The notes beneath the pieces were generated by a model. That model was not told the DNA's origin, ran no database searches, and was given only the letters and a program-made list of their open reading frames with translations. From Sphingobacteriales bacterium (lineage in GTDB: Bacteria > Bacteroidota > Bacteroidia > Chitinophagales > UBA2359): a stretch of DNA of 64,000 nt. Made by a program: the position numbers and the translations under genes. Location of the stretch: the NCBI GenBank assembly GCA_016700115.1, contig CP064999.1, forward strand, positions 3,906,001 through 3,970,000, in the 5' to 3' direction. Shown one piece after another: positions 16,280 to 24,591 of the stretch. The stretch's first letter is position 1. Every line of letters starts with the position of its first letter.

Positions 16280-18055
16280 ATGCAAAACTTTACCCGTCTT
16301 TTTGATATTCCTTATTACCAACTGGAAAAATTCCCTTTAGAAAAAAGTATCGGTGGAAAAACAAACGGAAGTTGGCATCATTACAGCACTTCAGAACTGA
16401 TAAGTCAGATTAATAAAGTCAGCCTTGGCTTGTTGAAACTGGGGTTAAAGCCCGGAGACAAAATCGCCATGATGTCGTTTTCCAATCGTCCAGAGTGGAA
16501 CATCATGGATATGGGAATGCAACAAATCGGGGTAATCAATGTTCCGGTCTATCCCACTATCAGCCCTCGTGAATATGAATATATTTTTAACGATGCGGAG
16601 GTTAAATACAGCTTTGTTGATGGAGAGGTATTGGTCAGAAAAGTAAGAACTGCACAGCCACAGGTTCCTTCCTTAATAGATATTTATTCCTTCAATAAAG
16701 TAGATCAGGTAAAAAATTGGGAAGAAATATTTGAGGAAGGAGATTTGTCGGAAGTTGAGTCCATTAAGGCGGGAATAAAGCCCGAAGATATGGCGACAAT
16801 CATTTACACTTCCGGCACAACGGGCAATCCAAAGGGGGTCATGTTGTCGCATCAGAATATTATCAGCAATATCAAGTCGAGTATTCAGTATATTCCCTTA
16901 GAAGCCGGAAATCAGGCATTGAGCTTTTTACCGCTCTGTCATATTTTTGAGCGCATGGTGTCTTATGGTTATCAAACAATTGGCGTAACCATTACTTATG
17001 CTGAAAACGTTGAAAAATTGGGTGAAAATCTGTTAGAAGTCAAACCCCATTTTTTTACCACAGTACCCCGATTGCTCGAAAAAGTCTATGAAAAAATATA
17101 TCACAAAGGACATGCGCTTACCGGGGTTAAAAAGAAATTGTTTTTCTGGGCATTAAGCCTCGCCGATCATTACGAATACGATCAGCAGTTGGGATTTTTT
17201 GAGAAAATTCAATGGGCGATTGCCGACAAACTGATATTCAGCAAATGGCGTGATGCCTTAGGCGGAAATGTAAAAGGCATCATTACCGGTTCGGCGGCAT
17301 GTCCGGTTAAAATGGCGAGGGTATTTTCTGCCGCCGGCATCCCTATCCGCGAAGGTTATGGTTTAACCGAAACCTCCCCGGCATTAACCATCAGCCGTTT
17401 CACCAAACACGGAGCCTTGTTAGGCACGGTTGGCCCTGCTGTTGAAGGGGTAAGTTTGAAAATTGCTGCCGATGGTGAAATCCTTGCCAAAGGCCCCAAT
17501 ATTATGATGGGATATTACAATAAACCCGAAGCCACAGCCGAAGTGATAGACTCAGACGGCTGGTTTCACACCGGCGACATCGGAGAAATGGTAAAAGGCA
17601 ATCATGGATATGAATTTTTAAAAATTACCGACCGCAAAAAAGAATTGCTCAAAACATCGGGGGGTAAATATGTCGCACCCAATCCGATTGAAACCATGTT
17701 TAAGCAGGATTTTTTGATTGAGCAAATTATGGTGGTAGGCGAAGGTAAAAAGTTTGTCTCCGCTTTAATTGTTCCTGCCTTCCCTTCACTCAAAGAATGG
17801 GCAAAAGAACATCATGTTGAAGCAGCATCCAATAAAGAATTGCTCTTACATCCAAAGGTGAAAGAAAAATTTGAGCAAACGGTTCAAAACTATAATGCCT
17901 ATTTCAGCCATATCGAGCAAATCAAAAAGTTTACGCTTCTCACCGATGAATGGACAATAGACACCGGAGAACTAACCCCTACCATGAAACTGAAACGAAG
18001 GGCAATCATGCAGAAATTTGCCAACGAAATTGAAAACATGTATGCCGAATCCTAA
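16280..18055 (+). CDS. Long-chain acyl-CoA synthetase (AMP-forming)
   Basis: 591 aa, FadD15/ACSL-like size. It activates fatty acids to acyl-CoA through acyl-AMP. P-loop motif IIYTSGTTGNPKGVMLSH (about residues 174-191), A5 motif REGYGLTETSP, A7 motif GWFHTGDIG and A8 region ITDRKKELLKTSGGKYVAP are intact. The lysine for adenylation would lie in the C-terminal part (TPTMKLKR). No membrane segment. The stop codon overlaps the start of the following small lipoprotein gene by 14 bp, so the two are translationally linked. Confidence 0.94.
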   Translation: MQNFTRLFDIPYYQLEKFPLEKSIGGKTNGSWHHYSTSELISQINKVSLGLLKLGLKPGDKIAMMSFSNRPEWNIMDMGMQQIGVINVPVYPTISPREYEYIFNDAEVKYSFVDGEVLVRKVRTAQPQVPSLIDIYSFNKVDQVKNWEEIFEEGDLSEVESIKAGIKPEDMATIIYTSGTTGNPKGVMLSHQNIISNIKSSIQYIPLEAGNQALSFLPLCHIFERMVSYGYQTIGVTITYAENVEKLGENLLEVKPHFFTTVPRLLEKVYEKIYHKGHALTGVKKKLFFWALSLADHYEYDQQLGFFEKIQWAIADKLIFSKWRDALGGNVKGIITGSAACPVKMARVFSAAGIPIREGYGLTETSPALTISRFTKHGALLGTVGPAVEGVSLKIAADGEILAKGPNIMMGYYNKPEATAEVIDSDGWFHTGDIGEMVKGNHGYEFLKITDRKKELLKTSGGKYVAPNPIETMFKQDFLIEQIMVVGEGKKFVSALIVPAFPSLKEWAKEHHVEAASNKELLLHPKVKEKFEQTVQNYNAYFSHIEQIKKFTLLTDEWTIDTGELTPTMKLKRRAIMQKFANEIENMYAES

Positions 18056-18548
18056 CTCCCCTACCCTGTTTTTTCTCGTGTTGTTTGTTGTGTTTGCGGG
18101 AATTGTATCGTGCCAGCAAACCCCGGTTGACAATCAACATCATCCCAAAACAACCCAACAACCCGACAAAACAGAACCGGCTATCGCCATAGATACGACT
18201 GCTTTTGACTGGCATTTTGAAACCAAAGAAGATGATTCCGGAACACCGAATACTACTATTTATCTGATTTACAAAGGTGTTAAATACAAAGCCTCGCGGG
18301 GAATAGGCGAGTTTCAAAAACTGCCCCGAACCGAATTTGAACAACCTCATTACGCAGTACCAAAAGAGGCAATCACGGCTGTACAGGGTTATTGGGCAGG
18401 GTTGTTGCAGATATATTATGCAGCAACAGAAAACAATCAAATTGTAGTGTACAAAAGAACCACAGATGCCGAAGCACCGGAACCGGAAACCCCGGTTTTT
18501 GAACTTGTGATGCATTTAGATGCTGCAAGCACGGTAAAAAAGGAATAG
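18042..18548 (+). CDS. Small lipoprotein of unknown function
   Basis: 168 aa from ATG 18042. The N-terminus MPNPNSPTLFFLVLF continues into a hydrophobic stretch ending in a lipobox (AGIVSC, Cys near residue 24), so the protein is probably an outer-membrane-anchored lipoprotein. An eight-codon upstream extension (from 18018) is possible but spoils the signal peptide. The mature part begins with a Pro/Asp/Gln-rich linker, then a mixed alpha/beta region of about 110 residues that I do not recognise. It overlaps the end of the acyl-CoA synthetase gene by 14 bp. Confidence 0.7.
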   Translation: MPNPNSPTLFFLVLFVVFAGIVSCQQTPVDNQHHPKTTQQPDKTEPAIAIDTTAFDWHFETKEDDSGTPNTTIYLIYKGVKYKASRGIGEFQKLPRTEFEQPHYAVPKEAITAVQGYWAGLLQIYYAATENNQIVVYKRTTDAEAPEPETPVFELVMHLDAASTVKKE

Positions 18549-18629
18549 ATTTTCATTCAAACACCTTAAAAATAAGCACCTGTAACTTTACAAAACGTCC
18601 AATATTTTATACTACTTATTTACCTGACA

Positions 18630-19244
18630 ATGATATTAGTTCCCCCTGAAATTTTAGAAAAATATGGAGCAAAGCTAACCGAATACGAAAAAGATACGGT
18701 CATTTTTTCAGAAGGCACTGTCGCTTATAATTATTATCAAGTGAGCAATGGTTTGGTGAAAATGACAAATTATGGGGATGGGAGTGATTTTATACAAGGT
18801 TTGTTTGCTGAAGGTGAAAGTTTTGGCGAACCTGCTTTGTTCGGAGATTTCCCCTATCCTGCTTCAGCAATATCTGTTTCTCCGGTAAAACTATGGGTGC
18901 TGCGCAAACATCATTTTATTGACTTACTCAAAGACCATTTTGATATTTTTTATCAACTAACCCGGATCTTGAGTTTAAGACTGCAATACAAATCTTTTAT
19001 GCTTAAAACGATTACCTGTGAAGATCCGGACGAAAGAATAATTTCCGTTTTAGATTATTTTAAACATAAGATGACTAAACATGCCTCGAGTGGTAAAATG
19101 TTTGCCAATCCCCTGCCACTGACAAGACAACAAATTGCAGATTTAACCGGACTGCGAGTTGAAACAGTTATCCGAAAGATTAAACACATGGAAACCAAAG
19201 GAAACTTTAAAATCATCAAACGAAAAATTTATTTCGTTTCGTAA
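18630..19244 (+). CDS. Crp/Fnr-family transcriptional regulator
   Basis: 204 aa. Residues ~10-120 form the cyclic-nucleotide-binding jelly roll (DTVIFSEGTVAYNYYQVSNGLVKM, GESFGEPALFGDFPYPASA), and residues ~140-200 a winged helix-turn-helix (LPLTRQQIADLTGLRVETVIRKIKHM). The cNMP pocket Arg/Thr pair of true CRP is not evident, and there is no FNR-type Cys cluster at the N-terminus, so the ligand is open. A TAACTTTA box at 18582-18589 is a likely -7 element. The PAP2 gene follows after 9 bp, so both are in one unit. The target genes are unknown. Confidence 0.9.
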   Translation: MILVPPEILEKYGAKLTEYEKDTVIFSEGTVAYNYYQVSNGLVKMTNYGDGSDFIQGLFAEGESFGEPALFGDFPYPASAISVSPVKLWVLRKHHFIDLLKDHFDIFYQLTRILSLRLQYKSFMLKTITCEDPDERIISVLDYFKHKMTKHASSGKMFANPLPLTRQQIADLTGLRVETVIRKIKHMETKGNFKIIKRKIYFVS

Positions 19245-19253
19245 CAGACCGGC

Positions 19254-19841
19254 ATGTTTGAAAATCTGATTTATCTTGATTATTATTTGTTCAGTTTAAT
19301 GAATGGGCAATGGCATTGTGCTATTCTCGATGTAATCGTTCCTGTTTGGAGAAGCCAATATTTTTGGGCACCACTTTACCTGTTTTTTCTTACCTTTTTA
19401 TTGCATAATTATTCCCTGAAAACAACCGCGGTAATCGTTATTTTTCTGGTATTAACCGTGGTTGTCAGCGATCAGATAAGCGCAGGAGTTATAAAATCAC
19501 TATTGCCACGAATGCGACCATGTAAAGTACCCCAGCTTATCGAAAGCATCCGTTTGTTGGTGCCCTGTGGTAGTGGTAAAAGTTTTGTATCTGCCCATGC
19601 CACCAATCATTTTGCTGTCGCAGTTTTAATAGGCAACCTGCTAAAGCCTGAATTTCCGCGCTTGCTACTTATACTTTTAATATGGGCTGCAACCATAGCT
19701 TATGGCCAGGTTTATGTAGGTGTTCACTTCCCTTCGGATGTGATTTGTGGGGCATTTTTGGGAATGATTATTGGATATTTAACCTTGCGTATGGCGAAGT
19801 TTTATATTTCATATCAAAAAATAGCGTTGTTTCCTTCCTGA
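19254..19841 (+). CDS. PAP2-family membrane phosphatase
   Basis: 195 aa with about five membrane segments. The phosphatase motifs are partly kept: K-x6-RP in KSLLPRMRPCKVP, then VSAHATNHFA (the SxHA variant usual in Bacteroidota in place of PSGH), then GQVYVGVHFPSDV, where the canonical SR-x5-H-x3-D has lost its Arg (GQ instead of SR). His and Asp remain. Family members dephosphorylate lipid carriers such as undecaprenyl pyrophosphate or phosphatidic acid. The missing Arg makes activity uncertain. It is 9 bp after the Crp/Fnr gene, co-transcribed. Confidence 0.88.
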   Translation: MFENLIYLDYYLFSLMNGQWHCAILDVIVPVWRSQYFWAPLYLFFLTFLLHNYSLKTTAVIVIFLVLTVVVSDQISAGVIKSLLPRMRPCKVPQLIESIRLLVPCGSGKSFVSAHATNHFAVAVLIGNLLKPEFPRLLLILLIWAATIAYGQVYVGVHFPSDVICGAFLGMIIGYLTLRMAKFYISYQKIALFPS

Positions 19842-19900
19842 TTCAGGAAAATATGACAGTGTATTTGATAAAAAATCCAACTTATAAAATGTTAATTAGG

Positions 19901-19908
19901 TAACTTTG
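19901..19908 (+). promoter_or_regulatory. -7 box of the TonB receptor gene
   Basis: TAACTTTG followed by C matches TAnnTTTG exactly, 35 bp before the ATG at 19944. No clear -33 TTG at 19 nt. Confidence 0.5.
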
Positions 19909-19943
19909 CGGAAATTTTTCTTAGAATTTACTCATCATTTTAC

Positions 19944-22241
19944 ATGAAGGCTTTTTTACACGCTTTTCTAACCCTTCTAATATCTGCTCAATTTTTATAC
20001 GGACAAGAAGCTATCGTTAAAGGCACTATATCAGACGAGCAAACCGGAGAAACACTGATTGGTGCCAGCATTCAAAATGGACAAGCCGGCAGAGGAACTA
20101 CAACCGACCTGAACGGACAGTATGAACTGAAACTTGAACCGGGTAAACACACCATCAAATTCAGCTATGTCGGGTATAGAGAAGTATCCAAACAAATTAC
20201 CCTGTCCCCTAATTCTGTCATTATCTTAGACATAGCATTAGGAGAACGCAAAACAGATCTCGATGCAATCGTAGTCAGTGCGAGTCAATATCAGAAAAGG
20301 CTTGCAGAAGAGACCGTTTCTATAGATGTAATTAAAAACTACGTAGTCGAAAATACAAATGTCCGCGATTTAGCAGAAGCTGTCGTAAAAGTGCCCGGGG
20401 TCAATGTAATTGACGGGCAGGCAAGTGTACGGGGAGGTAGCGGCTATGCTTACGGAACCGGAACAAGAGTTCAGGTTTTAGTGGATGATATGCCTTTAGT
20501 AACCGGAGATTACGGTGAAGTGAGATGGGATTTTATCCCCATGGAAAATGCCGAACAAATAGAAGTATTAAAAGGTGCTGCATCCGTAGTTTATGGTTCA
20601 TCTGCCTTGAATGGGGTCATCAATGTTCGAACGGGTTTTGCCAAATCAAAACCTGAAACAAAACTTACTTTGTATCAGGGGATTTACTTTAACCCAAGAA
20701 ACAAAAGAGCCAAATGGTGGAATTCAGTGGAGCAGCCCAATTTTACCGGCTTGTTTTTTTCGCACAGGGAGAAAAAAGGACAATGGGATTTTGTTACCGG
20801 CATTAACGGCAGCCTGATGGAAAGTTATCAACGGGAAGGCGACACCAAACAAATCCGGATCAACTTCAAATCGAGATATCGCCATCCCCAAAATGATGGA
20901 TTAACACTTGGGGTTAATGCGAATACCATGTTACAGAAATATGGCCGCTTTTTTATCTGGCAAAATGCGGACTCCGCAGCCTTCTTTGCTTTTGGGGGTG
21001 AGGCTTACGACCGTTATTCCTTGATAAATGTGGATCCTTATCTCAATTATATATCCCCGAAAGGATTGACTCATCGCGTAAAAACGAGGTATTACCGCGT
21101 TACGCGGTACAATGCAAGAATGGAACCGACAACAGTTTCTAATACCATGTTTGGCGAGTATCAGTTGCAGAAAAATTTTCAGTTTGGTCTTGTCGTTACC
21201 GGAGGAATTGTAGGAAACTATTTTAACGGGTTCAGCAGTATTTACAAAGATGAAGATTTGGTCATCAACACCTATGGTTTTGCCGGATATCTTCAGGCGG
21301 AACAGAAAATAAAAAAACTCAGCATTGTGGGTGGATTGCGATATGAGACCAATACGGTGGATGTTTTGTTAGACACACTTCAGACCAATACTCCCGTTGT
21401 TTTCAGGTTTGGATTGAATTATGAACTGGCTAAATCTACTTTTCTGAGGGCTTCATTCGGACAGGGTTACCGCTCTCCTAATTTGGTCGAAAGATTCATT
21501 CAGGAAGATTTGGAAGGATTGCTGAATATTTTTCCAAATCCGGAATTATTGCCCGAACAAGGATGGAATGCTGAGTTGGGAATAAAACAAGGGCTTAAAC
21601 TCGGCGACTGGCAAGGAACGTTTGATGCTGTTTTGTTTTGGACCGAATATCAGAATATGACGGAGTTTGTACTTACCAATGTAGATGGAAAAATTGGTTT
21701 TCAAACACAAAACTCAGGAAATACCCGCATTGCCGGCTGGGAACTGGGGTTAAACGGAGAAGGAAAATTTGCCGGCTTACCCCTAAGATTATGGGGAGGA
21801 TATACCTTTAATTATCCCGGTGATTTGGAATCAGATACTTTACAACGGAGAATAGGCCCCTATTTAAGCAATCTTTTTCAGAGTGTCGGTGGAGTCGATT
21901 CCTTGCAAAACAGCATTCTGCGCTATCGTTTCAGAAATACGGCAAGGTTTGATATTGAAACTGATTTAAAAAGATTTACCATTGGTTACAGTTGTTCTTA
22001 CAACAGTTTTATGGATAAGATTGACAACGTGTTCAATATTTTTATTCAGGGGCTTGAAGAATTCAGGGCAAAACATGATAATGGTATCTGGGTGTCGGAT
22101 GCCCGGTTGGCTTACAAAATAGATGATCATTCCACGGTTGCCCTGATTGGAAAGAATATTTTTAATCTGGAATATGCTTTGCGTCCCGGATTGATGGATG
22201 CCCCTGCCAATATTACCCTGCAATACAAGATTAAGTTGTAA
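19944..22241 (+). CDS. TonB-dependent outer-membrane receptor
   Basis: 765 aa. Signal peptide (cleaved near QEA, residue 22), then a carboxypeptidase-regulatory-like beta domain (residues ~25-105, VKGTISDEQTGETLIGASI), the plug domain (~110-235, with VKVPGVNVIDGQASVRGGSGYAYGTG split by loops) and a 22-strand barrel ending in ANITLQYKIKL. The canonical C-terminal aromatic is replaced by Leu. The SusC partner SusD is absent, so this is a siderophore/vitamin/metal-type receptor rather than a glycan system; the ligand cannot be told. The sigma factor gene downstream is separately promoted and may not be linked. Confidence 0.95.
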   Translation: MKAFLHAFLTLLISAQFLYGQEAIVKGTISDEQTGETLIGASIQNGQAGRGTTTDLNGQYELKLEPGKHTIKFSYVGYREVSKQITLSPNSVIILDIALGERKTDLDAIVVSASQYQKRLAEETVSIDVIKNYVVENTNVRDLAEAVVKVPGVNVIDGQASVRGGSGYAYGTGTRVQVLVDDMPLVTGDYGEVRWDFIPMENAEQIEVLKGAASVVYGSSALNGVINVRTGFAKSKPETKLTLYQGIYFNPRNKRAKWWNSVEQPNFTGLFFSHREKKGQWDFVTGINGSLMESYQREGDTKQIRINFKSRYRHPQNDGLTLGVNANTMLQKYGRFFIWQNADSAAFFAFGGEAYDRYSLINVDPYLNYISPKGLTHRVKTRYYRVTRYNARMEPTTVSNTMFGEYQLQKNFQFGLVVTGGIVGNYFNGFSSIYKDEDLVINTYGFAGYLQAEQKIKKLSIVGGLRYETNTVDVLLDTLQTNTPVVFRFGLNYELAKSTFLRASFGQGYRSPNLVERFIQEDLEGLLNIFPNPELLPEQGWNAELGIKQGLKLGDWQGTFDAVLFWTEYQNMTEFVLTNVDGKIGFQTQNSGNTRIAGWELGLNGEGKFAGLPLRLWGGYTFNYPGDLESDTLQRRIGPYLSNLFQSVGGVDSLQNSILRYRFRNTARFDIETDLKRFTIGYSCSYNSFMDKIDNVFNIFIQGLEEFRAKHDNGIWVSDARLAYKIDDHSTVALIGKNIFNLEYALRPGLMDAPANITLQYKIKL

Positions 22242-22379
22242 TCAATTTAATCATTCTGTCTGCCGATATTATCCTTTTTGGTTAAAAACGATTTCCCGGT
22301 TCCTGATTTTTATTGAATCGTTTAAAAAAGTTAGAAAGGATATTCACTTTTCACTCCATTTTATATTTACTCAATAGCT

Positions 22380-22976
22380 ATGACTGAACAAGAGTTACAA
22401 GAATTGGTAAAAGCATTGCAAAATGGAAACGAGCAGGTTTTAGATCAGATTTTTTTGAGTTCATATCCTGTTTGCAAAGTTCAGCTAACCAAACTAACTC
22501 AGTCGGAAGCCGATGCCGAAGACTTGTTTATGGAATCTTTTTGGGTGTTACGAAACCAATTATTACAAGGGAAAATCCAAAGTGCAACCAATCTGAATGG
22601 ATATATTTTTACAATTGCCCGGAATCTTTGGTTGAAACTCCAACAAAAAGAACAAAAAATGGTAAAAGCTTCGGTTGATGAAAAAGATGTTGCCGAATTT
22701 TTAACCAAGATAACCAATCAATCGGACGAAGAGGAAGAATTTGAATTTGAAGGAGCTACGGATAAGGAACAAAACATTCAGGCGATAATCCGGGCATTTG
22801 GAAATTTGGGAGAACAATGTAAAAAATTGCTCGAAGGTTATTTAATCAACAATATACCCTTGAAGGATTTGCAAATTTCATTGGGTTATAACAATTATGA
22901 CACTATCAGAGCAGCAAAATATCAATGTAAAAAGACGTTGATTGATAAATTCAACAAAATCAGAAACCGCCATTAA
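22380..22976 (+). CDS. RNA polymerase sigma factor, ECF-like
   Basis: 198 aa. Region 2 spans residues ~10-100 (LFMESFWVLRNQL, ATNLNGYIFTIARNLWL), and region 4 spans ~135-195 (LGEQCKKLLEGYLINNIPLKDLQISLGYNNYDTIRAAKYQCKKTL). The insert between regions 2 and 4 is acidic and Glu-rich (EEEEFEFEGATDKE), longer than usual. Only 12 bp separate it from a membrane protein with an anti-sigma-like layout, the usual pairing. Target promoters unknown. Confidence 0.9.
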   Translation: MTEQELQELVKALQNGNEQVLDQIFLSSYPVCKVQLTKLTQSEADAEDLFMESFWVLRNQLLQGKIQSATNLNGYIFTIARNLWLKLQQKEQKMVKASVDEKDVAEFLTKITNQSDEEEEFEFEGATDKEQNIQAIIRAFGNLGEQCKKLLEGYLINNIPLKDLQISLGYNNYDTIRAAKYQCKKTLIDKFNKIRNRH

Positions 22977-22988
22977 ATACCAACTACC

Positions 22989-23798
22989 ATGAACACTCAG
23001 GAACTTTACGAAACTATCGAGGCTTACTTAAACGGCGAAATGACTGATGAGGAAAAAAACGCTTTTGAGGCTCAGTTAAATCAAGATGAATCGCTTGCCC
23101 AAGAAGTACAACTTCATGCAGATATAGTTTTAACCCTTCAATCTCAGCAAAAATTTAAACACAAACAACATTGGCAACAGTTGCTTGCTGATGAAGCTAA
23201 GAACAAGCAAGCGGAAACAAAAGAAACCATAGTTTTTAACCCGGCAAACAACCGGAATAAGTTTGGGAACTTCTTGTTCCGGATTGCAGCTATCCTATTG
23301 TTGGCAGTAGGGACTTATTTTGTGTGGCAACAATTCACAGATTCCGATAACCCCGGACAATTGGCCTGGCAGCAATGGAAAGAAACTGAAACAACAAATC
23401 AATGGAGTGGAATCAGAGGGACAGGCGGCAACACCGCAGATGCAGAAAAGGAAGCATTTACCAATGCTGTTGAATTATACAAAAACCAACAGTATAAAAC
23501 AGCCATAGAAAATCTAAACGCTATTCCCTTACAAAGCGCAATTTACCCCGACGCGCAATTGCTGCAAAGCATGAGTTATCTGCAACTGAAACAACCCGGC
23601 GAAGCCATTTCAAGACTAACGGTTTTAGTGCAACCTGAATATGATCACCTCTTAAAAGATCAGGCAAGCTGGTATCTTGCTTTAGCCTACCTGCAAAACA
23701 ATCAGACACCATTCGCAAAGGAACTGTTAGAAAAAATAGTTTCAGACAAATCAATGCACTGGGACAGAGCCGGAGAGTTACTCAAAAAAATAGATTAA
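22989..23798 (+). CDS. Membrane protein with anti-sigma-like N-terminus and TPR C-terminus
   Basis: 269 aa. Residues 1-85 are helical and acidic (TQELYETIEAYLNGEMTDEEKNAF), resembling the cytoplasmic part of anti-sigma factors but without a zinc HxxxCxxC motif. A single membrane segment (FLFRIAAILLLAVGTYFVW) lies near residue 100. Residues ~155-265 form about three TPR-like helical pairs (AVELYKNQQYKTAIENLNAI, AQLLQSMSYLQLKQPGEAI). Directly downstream of the sigma factor, it is probably its membrane-bound regulator with a periplasmic TPR sensor. Role inferred from context. Confidence 0.75.
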   Translation: MNTQELYETIEAYLNGEMTDEEKNAFEAQLNQDESLAQEVQLHADIVLTLQSQQKFKHKQHWQQLLADEAKNKQAETKETIVFNPANNRNKFGNFLFRIAAILLLAVGTYFVWQQFTDSDNPGQLAWQQWKETETTNQWSGIRGTGGNTADAEKEAFTNAVELYKNQQYKTAIENLNAIPLQSAIYPDAQLLQSMSYLQLKQPGEAISRLTVLVQPEYDHLLKDQASWYLALAYLQNNQTPFAKELLEKIVSDKSMHWDRAGELLKKID

Positions 23799-23828
23799 CA
23801 GTTCTCTAAAAAGCTGCTGTTGCATTAA

Positions 23829-24584
23829 TTACCAACGATACTGTTTCAAAATCAGAGGTTTGATTTCTTTATAAGGAATTTCTATCCAAACATCCGATTG
23901 TTTTTGCGTGCTGATCAGATAATAGGGAAAGAAAAAAGTGATTCTGTCCTGGTAGATAAGAAAGTTGTTAAAGTTTTTTGAGTTTGGCAATGTAGCTTCT
24001 GCGAGCATTAAGCTGTCAACAGGAAAACCGGATGCTTTTTTTTGTTCCGCAATCCTTGGTTTTATATACTCAGAAAGTTTATTCAGATAGTCAGATTCCG
24101 AATGGAAAATTCTATCTAATGTCAATAATTCACCATTTCGGGCATCAAAAGTAAATCCGTGTTCAAGATATTCGGGATATGCGGCTTCTACATTCCGATA
24201 GAAAGTAGTTACTTTTATGGACACCAGATTTTTTTGTTTCAGTCCAATTTTAGTTTCAATATTCAGCTCTCCGGCTTTACCGGTTTTATCTTTGCGTTCC
24301 GGGTTTGATTGTGATATTTTGATATCTTCCTTAAACTGCAAAATCTGAGACTGGATATAATAGGCAACTGCTTCATTTATTTTTTGCTGAACAATGGAGT
24401 CGTTATGACCGGTTAACTTTGGCAGAGAAGCTTCTATTTTATAGATCGGATTGACATGATCTTCATTCAGACTTACAGTTTGAATGGTATAACCGGCAAA
24501 ATTGCAGCTATTTAGAAAGACAAGAAAATGGAGAACCAACAAACAAGAATAAAAACCTGCAAAAAAACGGAGATGGTTAATCAT
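23829..24584 (-). CDS. DUF3298/RsiV-like lipoprotein
   Basis: 251 aa. A hydrophobic N-terminus ends in FLNSCNFAG, a lipobox-like site. The mature part has the DUF4163-DUF3298 layout of RsiV/PdaC-tail proteins: an N-terminal alpha/beta part with QQKINEAVAYYIQSQ, then FTFDARNGELLTLDRIF, YLNKLSEYIKPRI and the C-terminal NNFLIYQDRITFFFPYYLI segment. In RsiV this domain binds lysozyme; in this lipoprotein its partner is unknown. It lies 7 bp downstream of the LysM giant, whose C-terminal part is lysozyme-like, so the two are probably co-transcribed. That pairing of a lysozyme-like enzyme and an RsiV-like binder is suggestive, not proven. Confidence 0.75.
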   Translation of the reverse strand: MINHLRFFAGFYSCLLVLHFLVFLNSCNFAGYTIQTVSLNEDHVNPIYKIEASLPKLTGHNDSIVQQKINEAVAYYIQSQILQFKEDIKISQSNPERKDKTGKAGELNIETKIGLKQKNLVSIKVTTFYRNVEAAYPEYLEHGFTFDARNGELLTLDRIFHSESDYLNKLSEYIKPRIAEQKKASGFPVDSLMLAEATLPNSKNFNNFLIYQDRITFFFPYYLISTQKQSDVWIEIPYKEIKPLILKQYRW

Positions 24585-24591
24585 GCTGAAT

